Shown here one piece after another: positions 25,817-34,727 of a stretch of DNA of 64,000 nt. A program made the position numbers and the translations under genes. Under the pieces are notes generated by a model. The model searched no databases. It was not told the DNA's origin and saw only the letters and a program-made list of their open reading frames with translations. The stretch comes from Vannielia litorea (GTDB taxonomy: Bacteria > Pseudomonadota > Alphaproteobacteria > Rhodobacterales > Rhodobacteraceae). Position 1 is the first letter of the stretch. Every line of letters starts with the position of its first letter. The stretch spans positions 310,001 to 374,000 of the forward strand of contig NZ_FSRL01000001.1 of assembly GCF_900142295.1 (NCBI RefSeq). The letters run 5' to 3'.

Positions 25817-27238
25817 TCACGCCACCAGCTGCACCCAGAGCGCCAGTGCCACGGCGGCCAGCGCCACGAAGACGCCATTCCACTTCACCGCCACCTCCCA
25901 GGGTGTCACCCCGCCCAGCCGCGAGATGATCATCACCGAGGCGGTGAAGGGCGAGGTCGGCGCGGTCAGGGTCCAGCCCGAGGTCAGCGCCAGCACCACC
26001 GAGATGGTCGAAACCCCCAGCGCGTCGGGGCTGGGCAGCAGTTGTGCAAAAAGCGAGACAAAGAGGATCGGGTTCAGCCCGATCTGCCCGGCCAGCGGCA
26101 CCAGCAGGATCGGCAGCACCAGCAGCACCCGCGCGGGAATGCCCCCCAGGTCGAACCCGCTGCCCGCCAGCCATCCGGCCAGCAGCGCACCCGCCGCCGT
26201 GCCGATAAACCCCGCCGTCGCCAGCAGCACCAGCTCGCTGCGGTAGGAGGGCAGGTCGCAGAAGGCATAGGCCCGGCCCCGCGCCGCCAGTTCCGCCAGC
26301 TTGCGGCCCGCGGCGGTCTCGATCAGCACCCAGACCGCCGCGATCAGCGGCACCAGCCCCAGCACCGTGCGCGAGGGCTGCACGCCCCAGAGCACATCGA
26401 CCACGATCGCGGGCAAGGCCACGGCGGTCAGCAGCCAGCCCAGCGGGCGCAGCGATTTCACGTCATGCGCGGCCACCTGGTCTCGCTGCGGCACCACCGT
26501 GCCCGCAGGCAGCGTGCCCTTCAGCCGCCTGTCCACCAGCCAGCCCACGATCACGATGATGAGCGCCGAGCCGAGCCCGTAGAGCACGACGGAGCCCAGC
26601 TCCGCGCCGGGCACGAGGGCGGTGGTGATGACCGTTGCAAAGGCCAGCGGCGACCAGCAGAGCGAGGCCGAGAACCCGCATTGTGCACCCTGCAGCATCC
26701 GCCGCGTCCGAAGCGCCCGCACCGCCGGGTCCGGCTCCCGCTCCGCCGAGTGCCGCGCCATGGTGCCCAGGAGCGACAGCGCGCCGTAGCTCAGCATCAG
26801 CGCAAAGACCTGGGTGCCGAAGCCGAGCGCCAGGTAGCGCCGCCCCGGCGGCTGGTTGGCCAGGAAGGCGGCGGCCCGGGCGATGGCGGGCGAGCGCCCG
26901 GCCACATGCTGCAGGCTCGCCAGTGCGCAGAAGAAGGCGATGATGAAGCTGGTGCGGTCCAGCGCCGGCCAGAGCACCTCGCCCGGCGCGGGCAGGGTCG
27001 TCAGGCAATAGCCCGCGAGCAGCACCGAGATCGCCAGAAACACGTGGCGCGACCGGCGCACCTGCGGCGCCAGCAATGCGAGCACCGCCACCGAGAGCAG
27101 GGCCGCCAGCGTGCCGGTCCCGGCGTCCAGCCCGAAGCCGTGCAGCATCACCAGCACCACGATGGCCAGGAGGAGAGCGCCGGTCAGCATCGCCAGTGGC
27201 TTGGTCGGGCTCTCCGGGGGGGCGGCGGGTTCGGTCAT
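25817..27238 (-). CDS. Polytopic membrane protein, probable ion/organic-anion transporter
   Basis: A 473-residue protein with about 11-12 hydrophobic segments, for example LTGALLLAIVVLVMLHGF, VFLAISVLLAGYCLTTL, VLGLVPLIAAVWVLIE and VLLVLPILLVPLAGQIGLNP. Two positions look like re-entrant or discontinuous-helix regions (GAQCGFSASLCWSPLAFA and SGWTLTAPTSPFTASVM), which resemble the ion-transporter superfamily that includes citrate, dicarboxylate and Na/H exchangers. I cannot name its family or substrate. The first residues are Pro-rich and cytoplasmic. It stands alone, reading away from the hisC region. Confidence 0.65.
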   Translation of the reverse strand: MTEPAAPPESPTKPLAMLTGALLLAIVVLVMLHGFGLDAGTGTLAALLSVAVLALLAPQVRRSRHVFLAISVLLAGYCLTTLPAPGEVLWPALDRTSFIIAFFCALASLQHVAGRSPAIARAAAFLANQPPGRRYLALGFGTQVFALMLSYGALSLLGTMARHSAEREPDPAVRALRTRRMLQGAQCGFSASLCWSPLAFATVITTALVPGAELGSVVLYGLGSALIIVIVGWLVDRRLKGTLPAGTVVPQRDQVAAHDVKSLRPLGWLLTAVALPAIVVDVLWGVQPSRTVLGLVPLIAAVWVLIETAAGRKLAELAARGRAYAFCDLPSYRSELVLLATAGFIGTAAGALLAGWLAGSGFDLGGIPARVLLVLPILLVPLAGQIGLNPILFVSLFAQLLPSPDALGVSTISVVLALTSGWTLTAPTSPFTASVMIISRLGGVTPWEVAVKWNGVFVALAAVALALWVQLVA

Positions 27239-27390
27239 CGGTCGGGGTATCGTCTCATCGCGGCCTGTCCTCCCGCAGGCTCAGTCCTAGAGGCTCCGCG
27301 CGGGGGAGGGAAGGGGGAGGGGCACCGCGCGGTGGGGTAACGGATCGGGCCCGAAACAGCCATGCGCTGAGCGCATATGTACGGATTCTG

Positions 27391-27419
27391 CATGGGTTGT
27401 GCATGGGGTGTGCATCCCC
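27391..27419. promoter_or_regulatory. 11-bp direct repeats upstream of hisC
   Basis: CATGGGTTGTG (27391-27401) and CATGGGGTGTG (27402-27412) are followed by CATCCCC (27413-27419), the same array as at 3701-3733 in the same orientation relative to the downstream gene. It ends 84 bp before the hisC start. The rest of the 264-bp gap (27239-27502) shows no other feature I can name. Confidence 0.5.
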
Positions 27420-27502
27420 CGATTTTCCGGTTAACGGCCTCGAGCCATTCCCGCCTTGCATGTTTCCGCCGGATTGCTATGACGCTGCGACCGGAGGAAG
27501 TG

Positions 27503-28585
27503 ATGTCTGCACCCATTCCCCAGCCCGGCATTTCGGAGATCGCTCTTTACCAGAGCGGCAAGAGCACCTTCCAAGGTGTTGAAAATCCTCTGAAATTGTC
27601 CGCCAACGAAAACCCGTTCGGCTGCTCGCCGCGCGTGGCCGAGGCCATTGCCGCCGAGCTGGGGTCGCTGCACCGCTACCCCGGAACCGACCACCAGATC
27701 CTGCGGGAGGCCATCGCCAAGGCCCACGATCTGCCCGCCGACCAGGTGATCTGCGGCGTCGGAAGCGACGAGATCCTCCACCTCGCCGCCCAGGCCTACG
27801 CCGGGCCGGGGGGTGAGGTCGTCTATACCGAGCACGGCTTTTCGGTCTATCCGATCGTCGCCCGCGCCGCCGGCGCGGAGCCAGTGGTGGCCCCCGAACG
27901 CGACCGCGTGGCAGATGCTGACGCCATCCTGAGTGCTTGCAACGAAAAGACGAAAATCGTCTTTCTCGCCAACCCCAACAACCCCACCGGCACCATGATC
28001 GGCGGCAACGAGGTGGTCCGCCTTGCCGATGGTCTCCCCGAGGGCTGCCTGCTGGTGCTCGATGGCGCCTATGCCGAGTTCGTCGAGGGCTTCGACGGCG
28101 GCGCATCGCTGGCCGCCACCCGTGACAACGTCTTGATGACACGCACCTTTTCCAAGATCTACGGCCTCGGCGGTCTGCGCGTGGGCTGGGGGTTCGGCCC
28201 CCGCGAGATCATCGACACGCTGACCCGCATCCGTGGCCCGTTCAACCTGAGCAACATGCAGATCGCCGGTGCCGTGGCCGCGCTGGAAGACGTTGAATTC
28301 ACCGAGAAATCCCGCGCCGAGAACAGCCGCAACCGCGCGCTGCTCGCCCGCGGCCTCACCGCGCTGGGCATCCCCTCCGATCCGTCCTTCGCCAACTTCA
28401 TCCTCGCCCGCTTCGCTGGCGCCGAAGAGGCCGAGGCCGCCTTCAATCACCTTGGACATCAGGGGCTTATCGTTCGCCAGGTCGGCGGCTACGGGCTCCC
28501 GGATTGCCTGCGCATCACCATAGGCACCGAGGAAAACTGCCGCGCCGTCCTCGCCGCGCTCGAGGAGTTCAAATCCGCCCGATGA
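27503..28585 (+). CDS. hisC: Histidinol-phosphate aminotransferase
   Basis: A PLP enzyme of fold type I that converts imidazole-acetol phosphate and glutamate to histidinol phosphate; in organisms like this it often also serves aromatic amino acid transamination. The ATG at 27503 (7 bp after GGAGGAAG) gives the normal 360 residues; reading from 27377 would translate the repeat region and is rejected. Seen are [39 protein letters not shown] and the Schiff-base Lys in [18 protein letters not shown]. Its stop codon overlaps the next start (ATGA), so it is coupled to the TyrA-family gene, which fits a tyrosine/phenylalanine role. Confidence 0.93.
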   Translation: MSAPIPQPGISEIALYQSGKSTFQGVENPLKLSANENPFGCSPRVAEAIAAELGSLHRYPGTDHQILREAIAKAHDLPADQVICGVGSDEILHLAAQAYAGPGGEVVYTEHGFSVYPIVARAAGAEPVVAPERDRVADADAILSACNEKTKIVFLANPNNPTGTMIGGNEVVRLADGLPEGCLLVLDGAYAEFVEGFDGGASLAATRDNVLMTRTFSKIYGLGGLRVGWGFGPREIIDTLTRIRGPFNLSNMQIAGAVAALEDVEFTEKSRAENSRNRALLARGLTALGIPSDPSFANFILARFAGAEEAEAAFNHLGHQGLIVRQVGGYGLPDCLRITIGTEENCRAVLAALEEFKSAR

Positions 28586-29493
28586 TCTACCAACGTGTCG
28601 CCCTCATCGGCCTCGGCCTGATCGCCTCCTCCATGGCCCACGCCATCCGTCGCGGCGGCCTCGCCGGCGAGATCATCGGCACCGCCCGCTCCTCGGAAAC
28701 CCGCGAAATCGCAAGAGAAATCAACCTCTGCGACCGCATCACCGAAACCGCGACCGAGGCTGTGCAGGGCGCCGACCTGGTCGTGCTCTGCGTCCCCGTG
28801 GGCGCGATGGGCGCAGTCGCGCAGGAGATCGCCCCGCATCTGTCCGAGGGCTGCACCGTCACCGATGTCGGCTCGGTCAAAAAGGCGGTGATAGAGGCCG
28901 TGGCCCCGCATCTGCCTGAAAAGGTTCACTTCATTCCCGGCCACCCGCTGGCGGGCACCGAGCATTCCGGCCCCCGCTCCGGTTTTGCCGAGCTCTTCGA
29001 CAACCGCTGGAACATCCTTGTGCCCACCGTGGGCACGCCGCCCGAAGCCACTGATAGGCTTCGCAAACTTTGGGAGGGCATGGGGGCAAACGTCGATCAG
29101 ATGGATGCCGAGCACCACGATCTCGTGCTTGCCGTCACCTCCCACTGCCCGCACCTCATCGCCTACACGATGGTCGGCGTGGCAGACGACCTGCGCCGGG
29201 TGACCGACAGCGAGGTCATCAAGTACTCCGCCGCCGGTTTCCGCGATTTCACCCGTATCGCCGCCTCCGATCCCACCATGTGGCGCGATGTTTTTCTGAA
29301 CAACAAGGAAGCCACCCTGGAGATTCTCGGCCGCTTCACCGAGGAGCTCTTCGCGCTCCAGCGCGCCATCCGCACCGGCGACGGCCAGCAGCTCTTCGAC
29401 TATTTCACCCACACCCGCGCCATCCGCCGCGGCATCATCGAAGCCGGTCAGGACACCGCCGCGCCAGACTTCGGCCGGGGCCCCAAGCGATGA
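28582..29493 (+). CDS. Prephenate/arogenate dehydrogenase family protein
   Basis: A 303-residue TyrA-family enzyme, which oxidatively decarboxylates prephenate to 4-hydroxyphenylpyruvate or arogenate to tyrosine. The N-terminus has the NAD-binding loop [15 protein letters not shown], followed by [26 protein letters not shown] and the substrate-binding [16 protein letters not shown], with the catalytic His in this block. [16 protein letters not shown] and [19 protein letters not shown] are further family blocks. The ATG at 28582 overlaps hisC and there is no fused chorismate mutase or ACT domain. Whether it prefers prephenate or arogenate cannot be told. Confidence 0.93.
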   Translation: MIYQRVALIGLGLIASSMAHAIRRGGLAGEIIGTARSSETREIAREINLCDRITETATEAVQGADLVVLCVPVGAMGAVAQEIAPHLSEGCTVTDVGSVKKAVIEAVAPHLPEKVHFIPGHPLAGTEHSGPRSGFAELFDNRWNILVPTVGTPPEATDRLRKLWEGMGANVDQMDAEHHDLVLAVTSHCPHLIAYTMVGVADDLRRVTDSEVIKYSAAGFRDFTRIAASDPTMWRDVFLNNKEATLEILGRFTEELFALQRAIRTGDGQQLFDYFTHTRAIRRGIIEAGQDTAAPDFGRGPKR

Positions 29494-30419
29494 TCCGTCT
29501 CGCGGCTGCCCTCTTCCTCGCCGCCGCGCCCGCCCTTGCGGATGCACCCGCCAACTCGCTCCGCCCCATGCCGCGCGGTGGTGAAACTGTTGAAACCGAA
29601 GGAAAAACTACCGTGTCCACGCGAGGCAACGCGCCGCTGGACATGGCTGAGGATGCCGCGAAGCCTGCCGAGACCCGTCCCAAGCCGCGCCCGGCCCGTG
29701 CGGAGGTGCCCGCAGGCCAACCGTCGCCGCGCCGCCCCAGGGCCCGCCCGGCCGCGGCCACCGACCAGCATACGGTGGTGCGCGTCATCCGTGGCCCGCT
29801 GGCCCGGGCCGCGCTCCACGCCAAGCCCCGCCCGGCGCATATGGACCGGCTCGTGAAGGAGCAGGCAACGGTGACCGAAGTCGTCTATGCCGCGAAGGGC
29901 TCGGTCTGCGGCATCCCTTCGGTCAAGGGGCAGGCGATCAGCACCATCGGTCGGCCGGGCAACGGATGCGGCGTGTCCGAGCCGGTCAAGGTCACCTCCG
30001 TCCGGGGCGTCGCCCTCTCGAGCAGCGCGACGATGGACTGCGGCACCGCCAAGGCGCTGGACCGCTGGGTGGAGCAGGGGCTCAAGCCCGCCATCGGCTC
30101 CCGGGGCGGCGGCGTGAAGCAGATCAGGGTGGTGGCACATTACGCCTGCCGCAACCGCAACAACAGCAAGTCCGGGCGGCTGTCGGAGCACGCGAAGGGC
30201 CGGGCGGTGGATATCGCCGGGATCACGCTGCGCGACGGGACCCATGTTTCGGTGCTCAAGGGCTGGGGCTCCAAGTCCTGGTCGCAGGCGCTGAAGGTGA
30301 TGCACAAGGCCGCCTGCGGGCCCTTCGGCACGGTGCTCGGGCCGAATGCAAACGCCTACCACCGCGATCACTTCCACTTCGACACCGCACGGTACCGCTC
30401 CGGCTCCTACTGCCGCTAA
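29490..30419 (+). CDS. Extensin-like C-domain protein, exported
   Basis: A 309-residue protein whose ATG overlaps the stop codon of the upstream gene (ATGA). Residues 1-19 form a signal peptide ([19 protein letters not shown]). A disordered Pro/Arg/Lys-rich linker covers about 25-90. The C-terminal about 180 residues are the extensin-like domain: KGSVCGIPSVKGQAI, VVAHYACRNRNNS, LSEHAKGRAVDIAG and YHRDHFHFDTARY. The His/Asp pattern resembles M15-type D-Ala-D-Ala peptidases, so a cell-wall role in the periplasm is plausible; paired Cys suggest disulfides. It is unrelated in pathway to hisC/tyrA, so the coupling is probably incidental. Confidence 0.87.
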   Translation: MIRLAAALFLAAAPALADAPANSLRPMPRGGETVETEGKTTVSTRGNAPLDMAEDAAKPAETRPKPRPARAEVPAGQPSPRRPRARPAAATDQHTVVRVIRGPLARAALHAKPRPAHMDRLVKEQATVTEVVYAAKGSVCGIPSVKGQAISTIGRPGNGCGVSEPVKVTSVRGVALSSSATMDCGTAKALDRWVEQGLKPAIGSRGGGVKQIRVVAHYACRNRNNSKSGRLSEHAKGRAVDIAGITLRDGTHVSVLKGWGSKSWSQALKVMHKAACGPFGTVLGPNANAYHRDHFHFDTARYRSGSYCR

Positions 30420-30429
30420 GGCTCGGAAT

Positions 30430-30963
30430 TTACTCCAGGATTTCGCCCGGCTTCACGCCCCAGAGCGCGGTCTTGCGGACCCATCCACGTTGGCCTCCCG
30501 CCGAAACCCAGCACCAGTCCGGGGTGCACTCGCCGACGCGGGCCACCACGCCGGCCTCGGCGCGGGCGTTGATCGGGGCCTCGTCGTCGGGCTTCATCCG
30601 GAAGGCGGCCATGTCCTCCTCCACGAGCGCGGTACGCACGCCGGAGAGCAGCGAGTAATGCACCCATCCGCCCGCGCCCTCGCGGTCGCGGACCTTGCGC
30701 CAGTGGCCGAACTCGGCGACCACCTCGAGCGGCATGTTGCGGCGAGTGAAGACCCAGTCGATCCGATGGCTGAGCGACGGCCCGCGCCGCACGTTGCCCT
30801 CCTCGGCCTTGAGCGAGACGAAGCGGGGCAGGGGCATGTTGGTGACCGGCCCGCGCTCTTCGGCCGCATGCACCGCCGTGGCCAGCACGAGCCCAAGCAA
30901 ACCGCCGTAAATTCTGTGAAATACCCGGCGCCCCCGAGTTGTTGCGCCTGCCTGCTGCCCCAT
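30430..30963 (-). CDS. SH3-domain protein, exported
   Basis: About 177 residues from the ATG at 30963 (an ATG at 30987 would add eight). Residues up to about 32 form a signal peptide (RRVFHRIYGGLLGLVLATAVHA). Two bacterial SH3-type repeats follow: VSLKAEEGNVRRGPSLSHR with IDWVFTRRNMPLEVVAEFGHWRKVRD, and later EAGVVARVGECTPDWCWVSAG with QRGWVRKTALWGV. Such proteins bind cell-wall fragments or other ligands in the periplasm. It is divergent from the hydroxyacid dehydrogenase gene and overlaps nothing. Confidence 0.8.
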   Translation of the reverse strand: MGQQAGATTRGRRVFHRIYGGLLGLVLATAVHAAEERGPVTNMPLPRFVSLKAEEGNVRRGPSLSHRIDWVFTRRNMPLEVVAEFGHWRKVRDREGAGGWVHYSLLSGVRTALVEEDMAAFRMKPDDEAPINARAEAGVVARVGECTPDWCWVSAGGQRGWVRKTALWGVKPGEILE

Positions 30964-31066
30964 GGATCTTACCACTGCTTGCCTCATCCGGCGCTTGTAA
31001 CCCGCGCCTTTTCTTGCGCACACTCTACCGCAAGCATGGTCCTTGAGAAGCGGGAGGATGAGAGCG

Positions 31067-32053
31067 ATGGGCGCAGAGCGTCTGAGTGTTGTCGTAACGC
31101 GACGGTTGCCCGAAGCGGTCGAAACGCGGATGAGCGAGCTCTTCAACGTGCGCCTGCGCGAGGACGACGTGCCGATGACCCGCGAGGAGCTGGTGGCCGC
31201 GATGAAGGACGCCGATGTGCTGGTGCCCACGATCACCGACACCCTCGACGGCGGCCTGATCGGCCAGGCCGGTGACCGGCTGAAGCTCATCGCCAACTAC
31301 GGCGCGGGCTTCGACCACATCGACGTGTCGACCGCCCGCCAGCGCGGCATCCTTGTCAGCAACACGCCCGGCGTGGTGACCGAGGATACCGCCGACATGA
31401 CCATGGCCCTCATCATCGGTGTCACGCGCAAGATTCCGCAGGGCGCCGCCCTGATGGCGGCCGGCAAATGGGAGGGCTGGTCGCCCACCGGCAACCTGGG
31501 CGGGCGCATCGCAGGGCGTCGGCTGGGTATTCTGGGCATGGGGCGGATCGGCCAGGCCGTGGCGCGGCGCGCGGCGGCCTTCGGGATGCAGATCCACTAC
31601 CACAACCGCCGCCGGTTGCGTCCGGAGGTCGAAGACGAGCTGGGCGCGACCTATTGGGAGAGCCTCGACCAGATGCTGACCCGGATGGACGTGGTCTCGG
31701 TCAACTGTCCGCACACGCCCTCGACCTTCCACCTGCTCTCGGCCCGCCGGCTGAAGCTGCTGAAACCCGCGGCGGTGGTGGTGAATACCTCGCGCGGAGA
31801 GGTGATCGACGAAAACGCGCTGACACGCATGTTGCGGGCCGGCGAGATCGCCGGCGCGGGGCTGGACGTGTTCGACAAGACCCAAAAGCTCAACCCGCGC
31901 CTCTACGAACTGCCCAACGTGCTGCTGACGCCCCACATGGGCTCGGCCACCCTGGAGGGCCGGGTGGAGATGGGCGAGAAGGTTCTGATCAACATCAAGA
32001 CCTTCGCCGACGGTCACCGCCCGCCCGACCAGGTCGTGCCGTCGATGCTCTGA
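31067..32053 (+). CDS. D-2-hydroxyacid dehydrogenase, glyoxylate/hydroxypyruvate reductase type
   Basis: A 328-residue NAD(P)-dependent oxidoreductase. The ATG at 31067 is preferred since GGGAGG ends 9 bp before it. The nucleotide-binding loop is LGILGMGRIGQAVARR; catalytic Arg is in VVVNTSRGEVIDENAL, Glu in AGLDVFDKTQ-region (AGEIAGAGLDVF), and His in LLTPHMGSATLEGR. ANYGAGFDHIDVSTA and NTPGVVTEDTADMTMAL are typical of the D-glycerate dehydrogenase/glyoxylate reductase branch. It probably reduces glyoxylate or hydroxypyruvate, acting next to the serine/C1 route; the neighbouring DMGDH-like gene fits that theme, but the gap of 136 bp leaves operon status open. Confidence 0.9.
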   Translation: MGAERLSVVVTRRLPEAVETRMSELFNVRLREDDVPMTREELVAAMKDADVLVPTITDTLDGGLIGQAGDRLKLIANYGAGFDHIDVSTARQRGILVSNTPGVVTEDTADMTMALIIGVTRKIPQGAALMAAGKWEGWSPTGNLGGRIAGRRLGILGMGRIGQAVARRAAAFGMQIHYHNRRRLRPEVEDELGATYWESLDQMLTRMDVVSVNCPHTPSTFHLLSARRLKLLKPAAVVVNTSRGEVIDENALTRMLRAGEIAGAGLDVFDKTQKLNPRLYELPNVLLTPHMGSATLEGRVEMGEKVLINIKTFADGHRPPDQVVPSML

Positions 32054-32189
32054 GACGGCCCGCGCGCCGGCAGGGGCGCTGTCGGGGGGCGATGTCGCTT
32101 TTCGCCCCAAGGTGTCGAAACCCCGTGGCACGGGCGGCGCGATTTGGTGACAGTGGCGCTCAGACCCCTGAGCCCGGAGCCCGCGCCTG

Positions 32190-34691
32190 ATGAAGACCCA
32201 TGTGAAAGCCCTTGTCGTCGGCGGTGGCGCCGTTGGCACCTCGATCGCCTATCATCTCGGCAAGGCGGGGTGGGACACGATGCTGCTCGAGCGCGACGAG
32301 CTGACCTCCGGCTCCACCTGGCACGCCGCGGGCCTGCTGCCGCTGTTCAACATGGGCTATGCCACCAGCCACATCCACGACTACTCGGTGAGGTTCTACA
32401 AGACGCTGGAGGCGGAGACCGGGTTGAACGCGGGCTTTGCAGTGGTGGGCAACCTGCGCATGGCGCAGACAGATGCGCGGATGGACGAGTACGAGCTCTA
32501 TGCCTCCACCGCCGAGACGGTGGGCATCCCCTACGAGTTTCTCACGCCGGCCCAGATCAGGGAGCGCTGGCCGCTGGTGCGCACCGAGGATCTGAAGGGC
32601 GCGCTCTTCCACCCCACGGACGGCTACATCAACCCGGCGGATGTGACGATGGCGATGGCCAAGGGCGCGCGCCAGCACGGCGTGACCATCGAGCGCAAGT
32701 GGCAGGTCGATGGCTACGAATGGACCGGCTCGGAGTGGCGCGTCACGGTGACGAAGATGGGCGAGAAGGGCGGCAACCTGGTGCCGACCGAGGAGCAGGC
32801 CGTCATCACCGCCGAGCATGTGGTCACCGCCACCGGCAACCACGCGCAGCGTACCGCGCGGCTGCTGGGGCTGAAGATTCCGGCGATCCCGGTCGAGCAC
32901 CAGTATATCGTCACCGAGCCCGATCCGGCTCTGGTGGAGTGGCGTGCGGCGGGCAATCCCGAGCACCCGGTGCTCCGCGACGCCGATGCCAAGTGGTACG
33001 TGCGCGAAGAGCGCAAGGGCTGGATCCTCGGGCCCTACGAGCGCAACGCGCCTGCACGGTTCGAGTACGACGTGCCCGAGAGCTTCCGGGCCGATCTCTT
33101 TCCTCTCGATCTGGAGCGGATCGAGGAGGAATACATGAGCATGATCCACCGCATCCCGACCTCCGAGGAGGTTGGGTTGAAGGACGATTTCAACGGCCCG
33201 ATCTGCTACACGCCCGATGGCAACCCGCTGGTCGGCCCCGCGCCGGGGCTGCGCAACATGTGGCTGGCCGAGGGCTTTTCCTTCGGGATCACCGCCGCCG
33301 GCGGCACCGGCCATTACCTTGCCCAGATGATGGTGGAGGGCGAAGCCGAGATCGACATGGCAAGCCTCGACCCCAAGCGCTACGGCAGCTGGATGACCAC
33401 CGAATACGCCGCCCGGAAGAACGAGGAGTGCTACGAGCACGTCTTCATCCTCCACCACCCCGACGAGGAGCGCGAGGCCTGCCGGCCGCTGCGCACCGCC
33501 CCCGTCTACGAGCGCCAGAAGGCGGCGGGCGCGCAGTTCGGCTGCGTCAACGGCTTCGAACGGCCCAACTACTTCGGGCCGAAGGATGCGCCGTCGAGCT
33601 TCGACCACGACGCGCGCTCGTTTCGCCGTGGCGGCTGGTGGGACTATGCCAGGGCCGAGGCGGAGGCGATCCGCAAGGGCGTCGGCCTGATCGACGCCTC
33701 GGCCTTCACCAAGCACCTGCTGCGCGGGCCGGGGGCCACCGCCTTTCTCGACAAGTTCACCTGCAACAAGCTGCCCAAGGTGGGCCGGATCAACCTGACC
33801 TACGCGCTGACCGACGCCGGGACGACCCGCACCGAATACACCATCGTGCGGCTGGCCGAGAACGCCTATTACCTCGTCTCCGCCGGCGCCTGGACGGCTT
33901 ATGACGCGGACTTCCTGACGAAGTCGGCGGAGGATTTCATGGCGGCGGGCGGCGGTTACGTCGATATCCACGACGTCACCACCCAATGGGGCGTCTTCGC
34001 CATCGCCGGTCCGAAGAGCCGCGACGTGCTGAACGAGCTGGTCAAGGATGCCGACCCCTCCACCGTGCTCTCCAACAAGCGCTTCCCTTGGCTTTCGATG
34101 CGTAACATCGAGCTGGGCATGTGCCCCGTTCGCGCGATCCGCGTGGCCTATACCGGCGAGCTGGGCTGGGAGCTGCACCACCCGATCGAGATGCAGACCT
34201 ATCTCTACGACCAACTCCTCGCGGCGGGCGAGAAGCATGGGCTCACGCTCGTCGGCGCCCGGGCGCAGAACTGGCTGCGGCAGGAAAAGAGCTACCGCGC
34301 CTTCGGCACCGAGCTGGGCCGCGATGCCACGCCGCTGGAGGCCGGGCTGGACCGGTTCGTGGACCTCTCCAAGGACTTCAACGGCAAGGCGGCGATGGAG
34401 GCCAAGGGGATCCGCTCGATGTGCGTGACCGTGCTGATCGACGGGCCGTCCGATGCCGACCCCTGGGGCCGCGAGGCGCTCTATGACGGCGACACCAAGG
34501 TGGGGCGCCTCACCTCGGGCGGCTACTCGGTGGCCTTCGGCAGGAGCATCGGCATGGGCTATGTGCGCCCCGATCTGGCCAGGCCCGGCACCCGGCTGAA
34601 GGTGCGGATGCAGGGCAAGCTCTGGGACGTGGAGGTGACCGAAGACAGCCCCTACGACCCGACCAACGCGGTCATCCGCATCGACGGGTGA
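32190..34691 (+). CDS. Dimethylglycine/sarcosine dehydrogenase-like flavoprotein
   Basis: An 833-residue protein with three parts. Residues 1-380 form the DAO-type FAD domain (VVGGGAVGTSIAYHL); STWHAAGLLP carries His45, the residue that bonds FAD covalently in dimethylglycine dehydrogenase. Residues about 380-440 are the FAO_M linker. Residues about 440-833 form a GcvT-type tetrahydrofolate-binding domain (RVAYTGELGWELH, LVGARAQNWLRQEKSYRAFG, GRLTSGGYS) that takes up the formaldehyde released. It would demethylate N,N-dimethylglycine or sarcosine, a step in glycine betaine breakdown. This fits with the choline oxidation genes at 42761-50963, but they are separate transcription units. Close relatives include other methylamine oxidases, so substrate is not certain. 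Confidence 0.87.
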   Translation: MKTHVKALVVGGGAVGTSIAYHLGKAGWDTMLLERDELTSGSTWHAAGLLPLFNMGYATSHIHDYSVRFYKTLEAETGLNAGFAVVGNLRMAQTDARMDEYELYASTAETVGIPYEFLTPAQIRERWPLVRTEDLKGALFHPTDGYINPADVTMAMAKGARQHGVTIERKWQVDGYEWTGSEWRVTVTKMGEKGGNLVPTEEQAVITAEHVVTATGNHAQRTARLLGLKIPAIPVEHQYIVTEPDPALVEWRAAGNPEHPVLRDADAKWYVREERKGWILGPYERNAPARFEYDVPESFRADLFPLDLERIEEEYMSMIHRIPTSEEVGLKDDFNGPICYTPDGNPLVGPAPGLRNMWLAEGFSFGITAAGGTGHYLAQMMVEGEAEIDMASLDPKRYGSWMTTEYAARKNEECYEHVFILHHPDEEREACRPLRTAPVYERQKAAGAQFGCVNGFERPNYFGPKDAPSSFDHDARSFRRGGWWDYARAEAEAIRKGVGLIDASAFTKHLLRGPGATAFLDKFTCNKLPKVGRINLTYALTDAGTTRTEYTIVRLAENAYYLVSAGAWTAYDADFLTKSAEDFMAAGGGYVDIHDVTTQWGVFAIAGPKSRDVLNELVKDADPSTVLSNKRFPWLSMRNIELGMCPVRAIRVAYTGELGWELHHPIEMQTYLYDQLLAAGEKHGLTLVGARAQNWLRQEKSYRAFGTELGRDATPLEAGLDRFVDLSKDFNGKAAMEAKGIRSMCVTVLIDGPSDADPWGREALYDGDTKVGRLTSGGYSVAFGRSIGMGYVRPDLARPGTRLKVRMQGKLWDVEVTEDSPYDPTNAVIRIDG

Positions 34692-34727
34692 GCCGGACGG
34701 AGGGTCGATGCTGAAGCCGGCCCCCGC

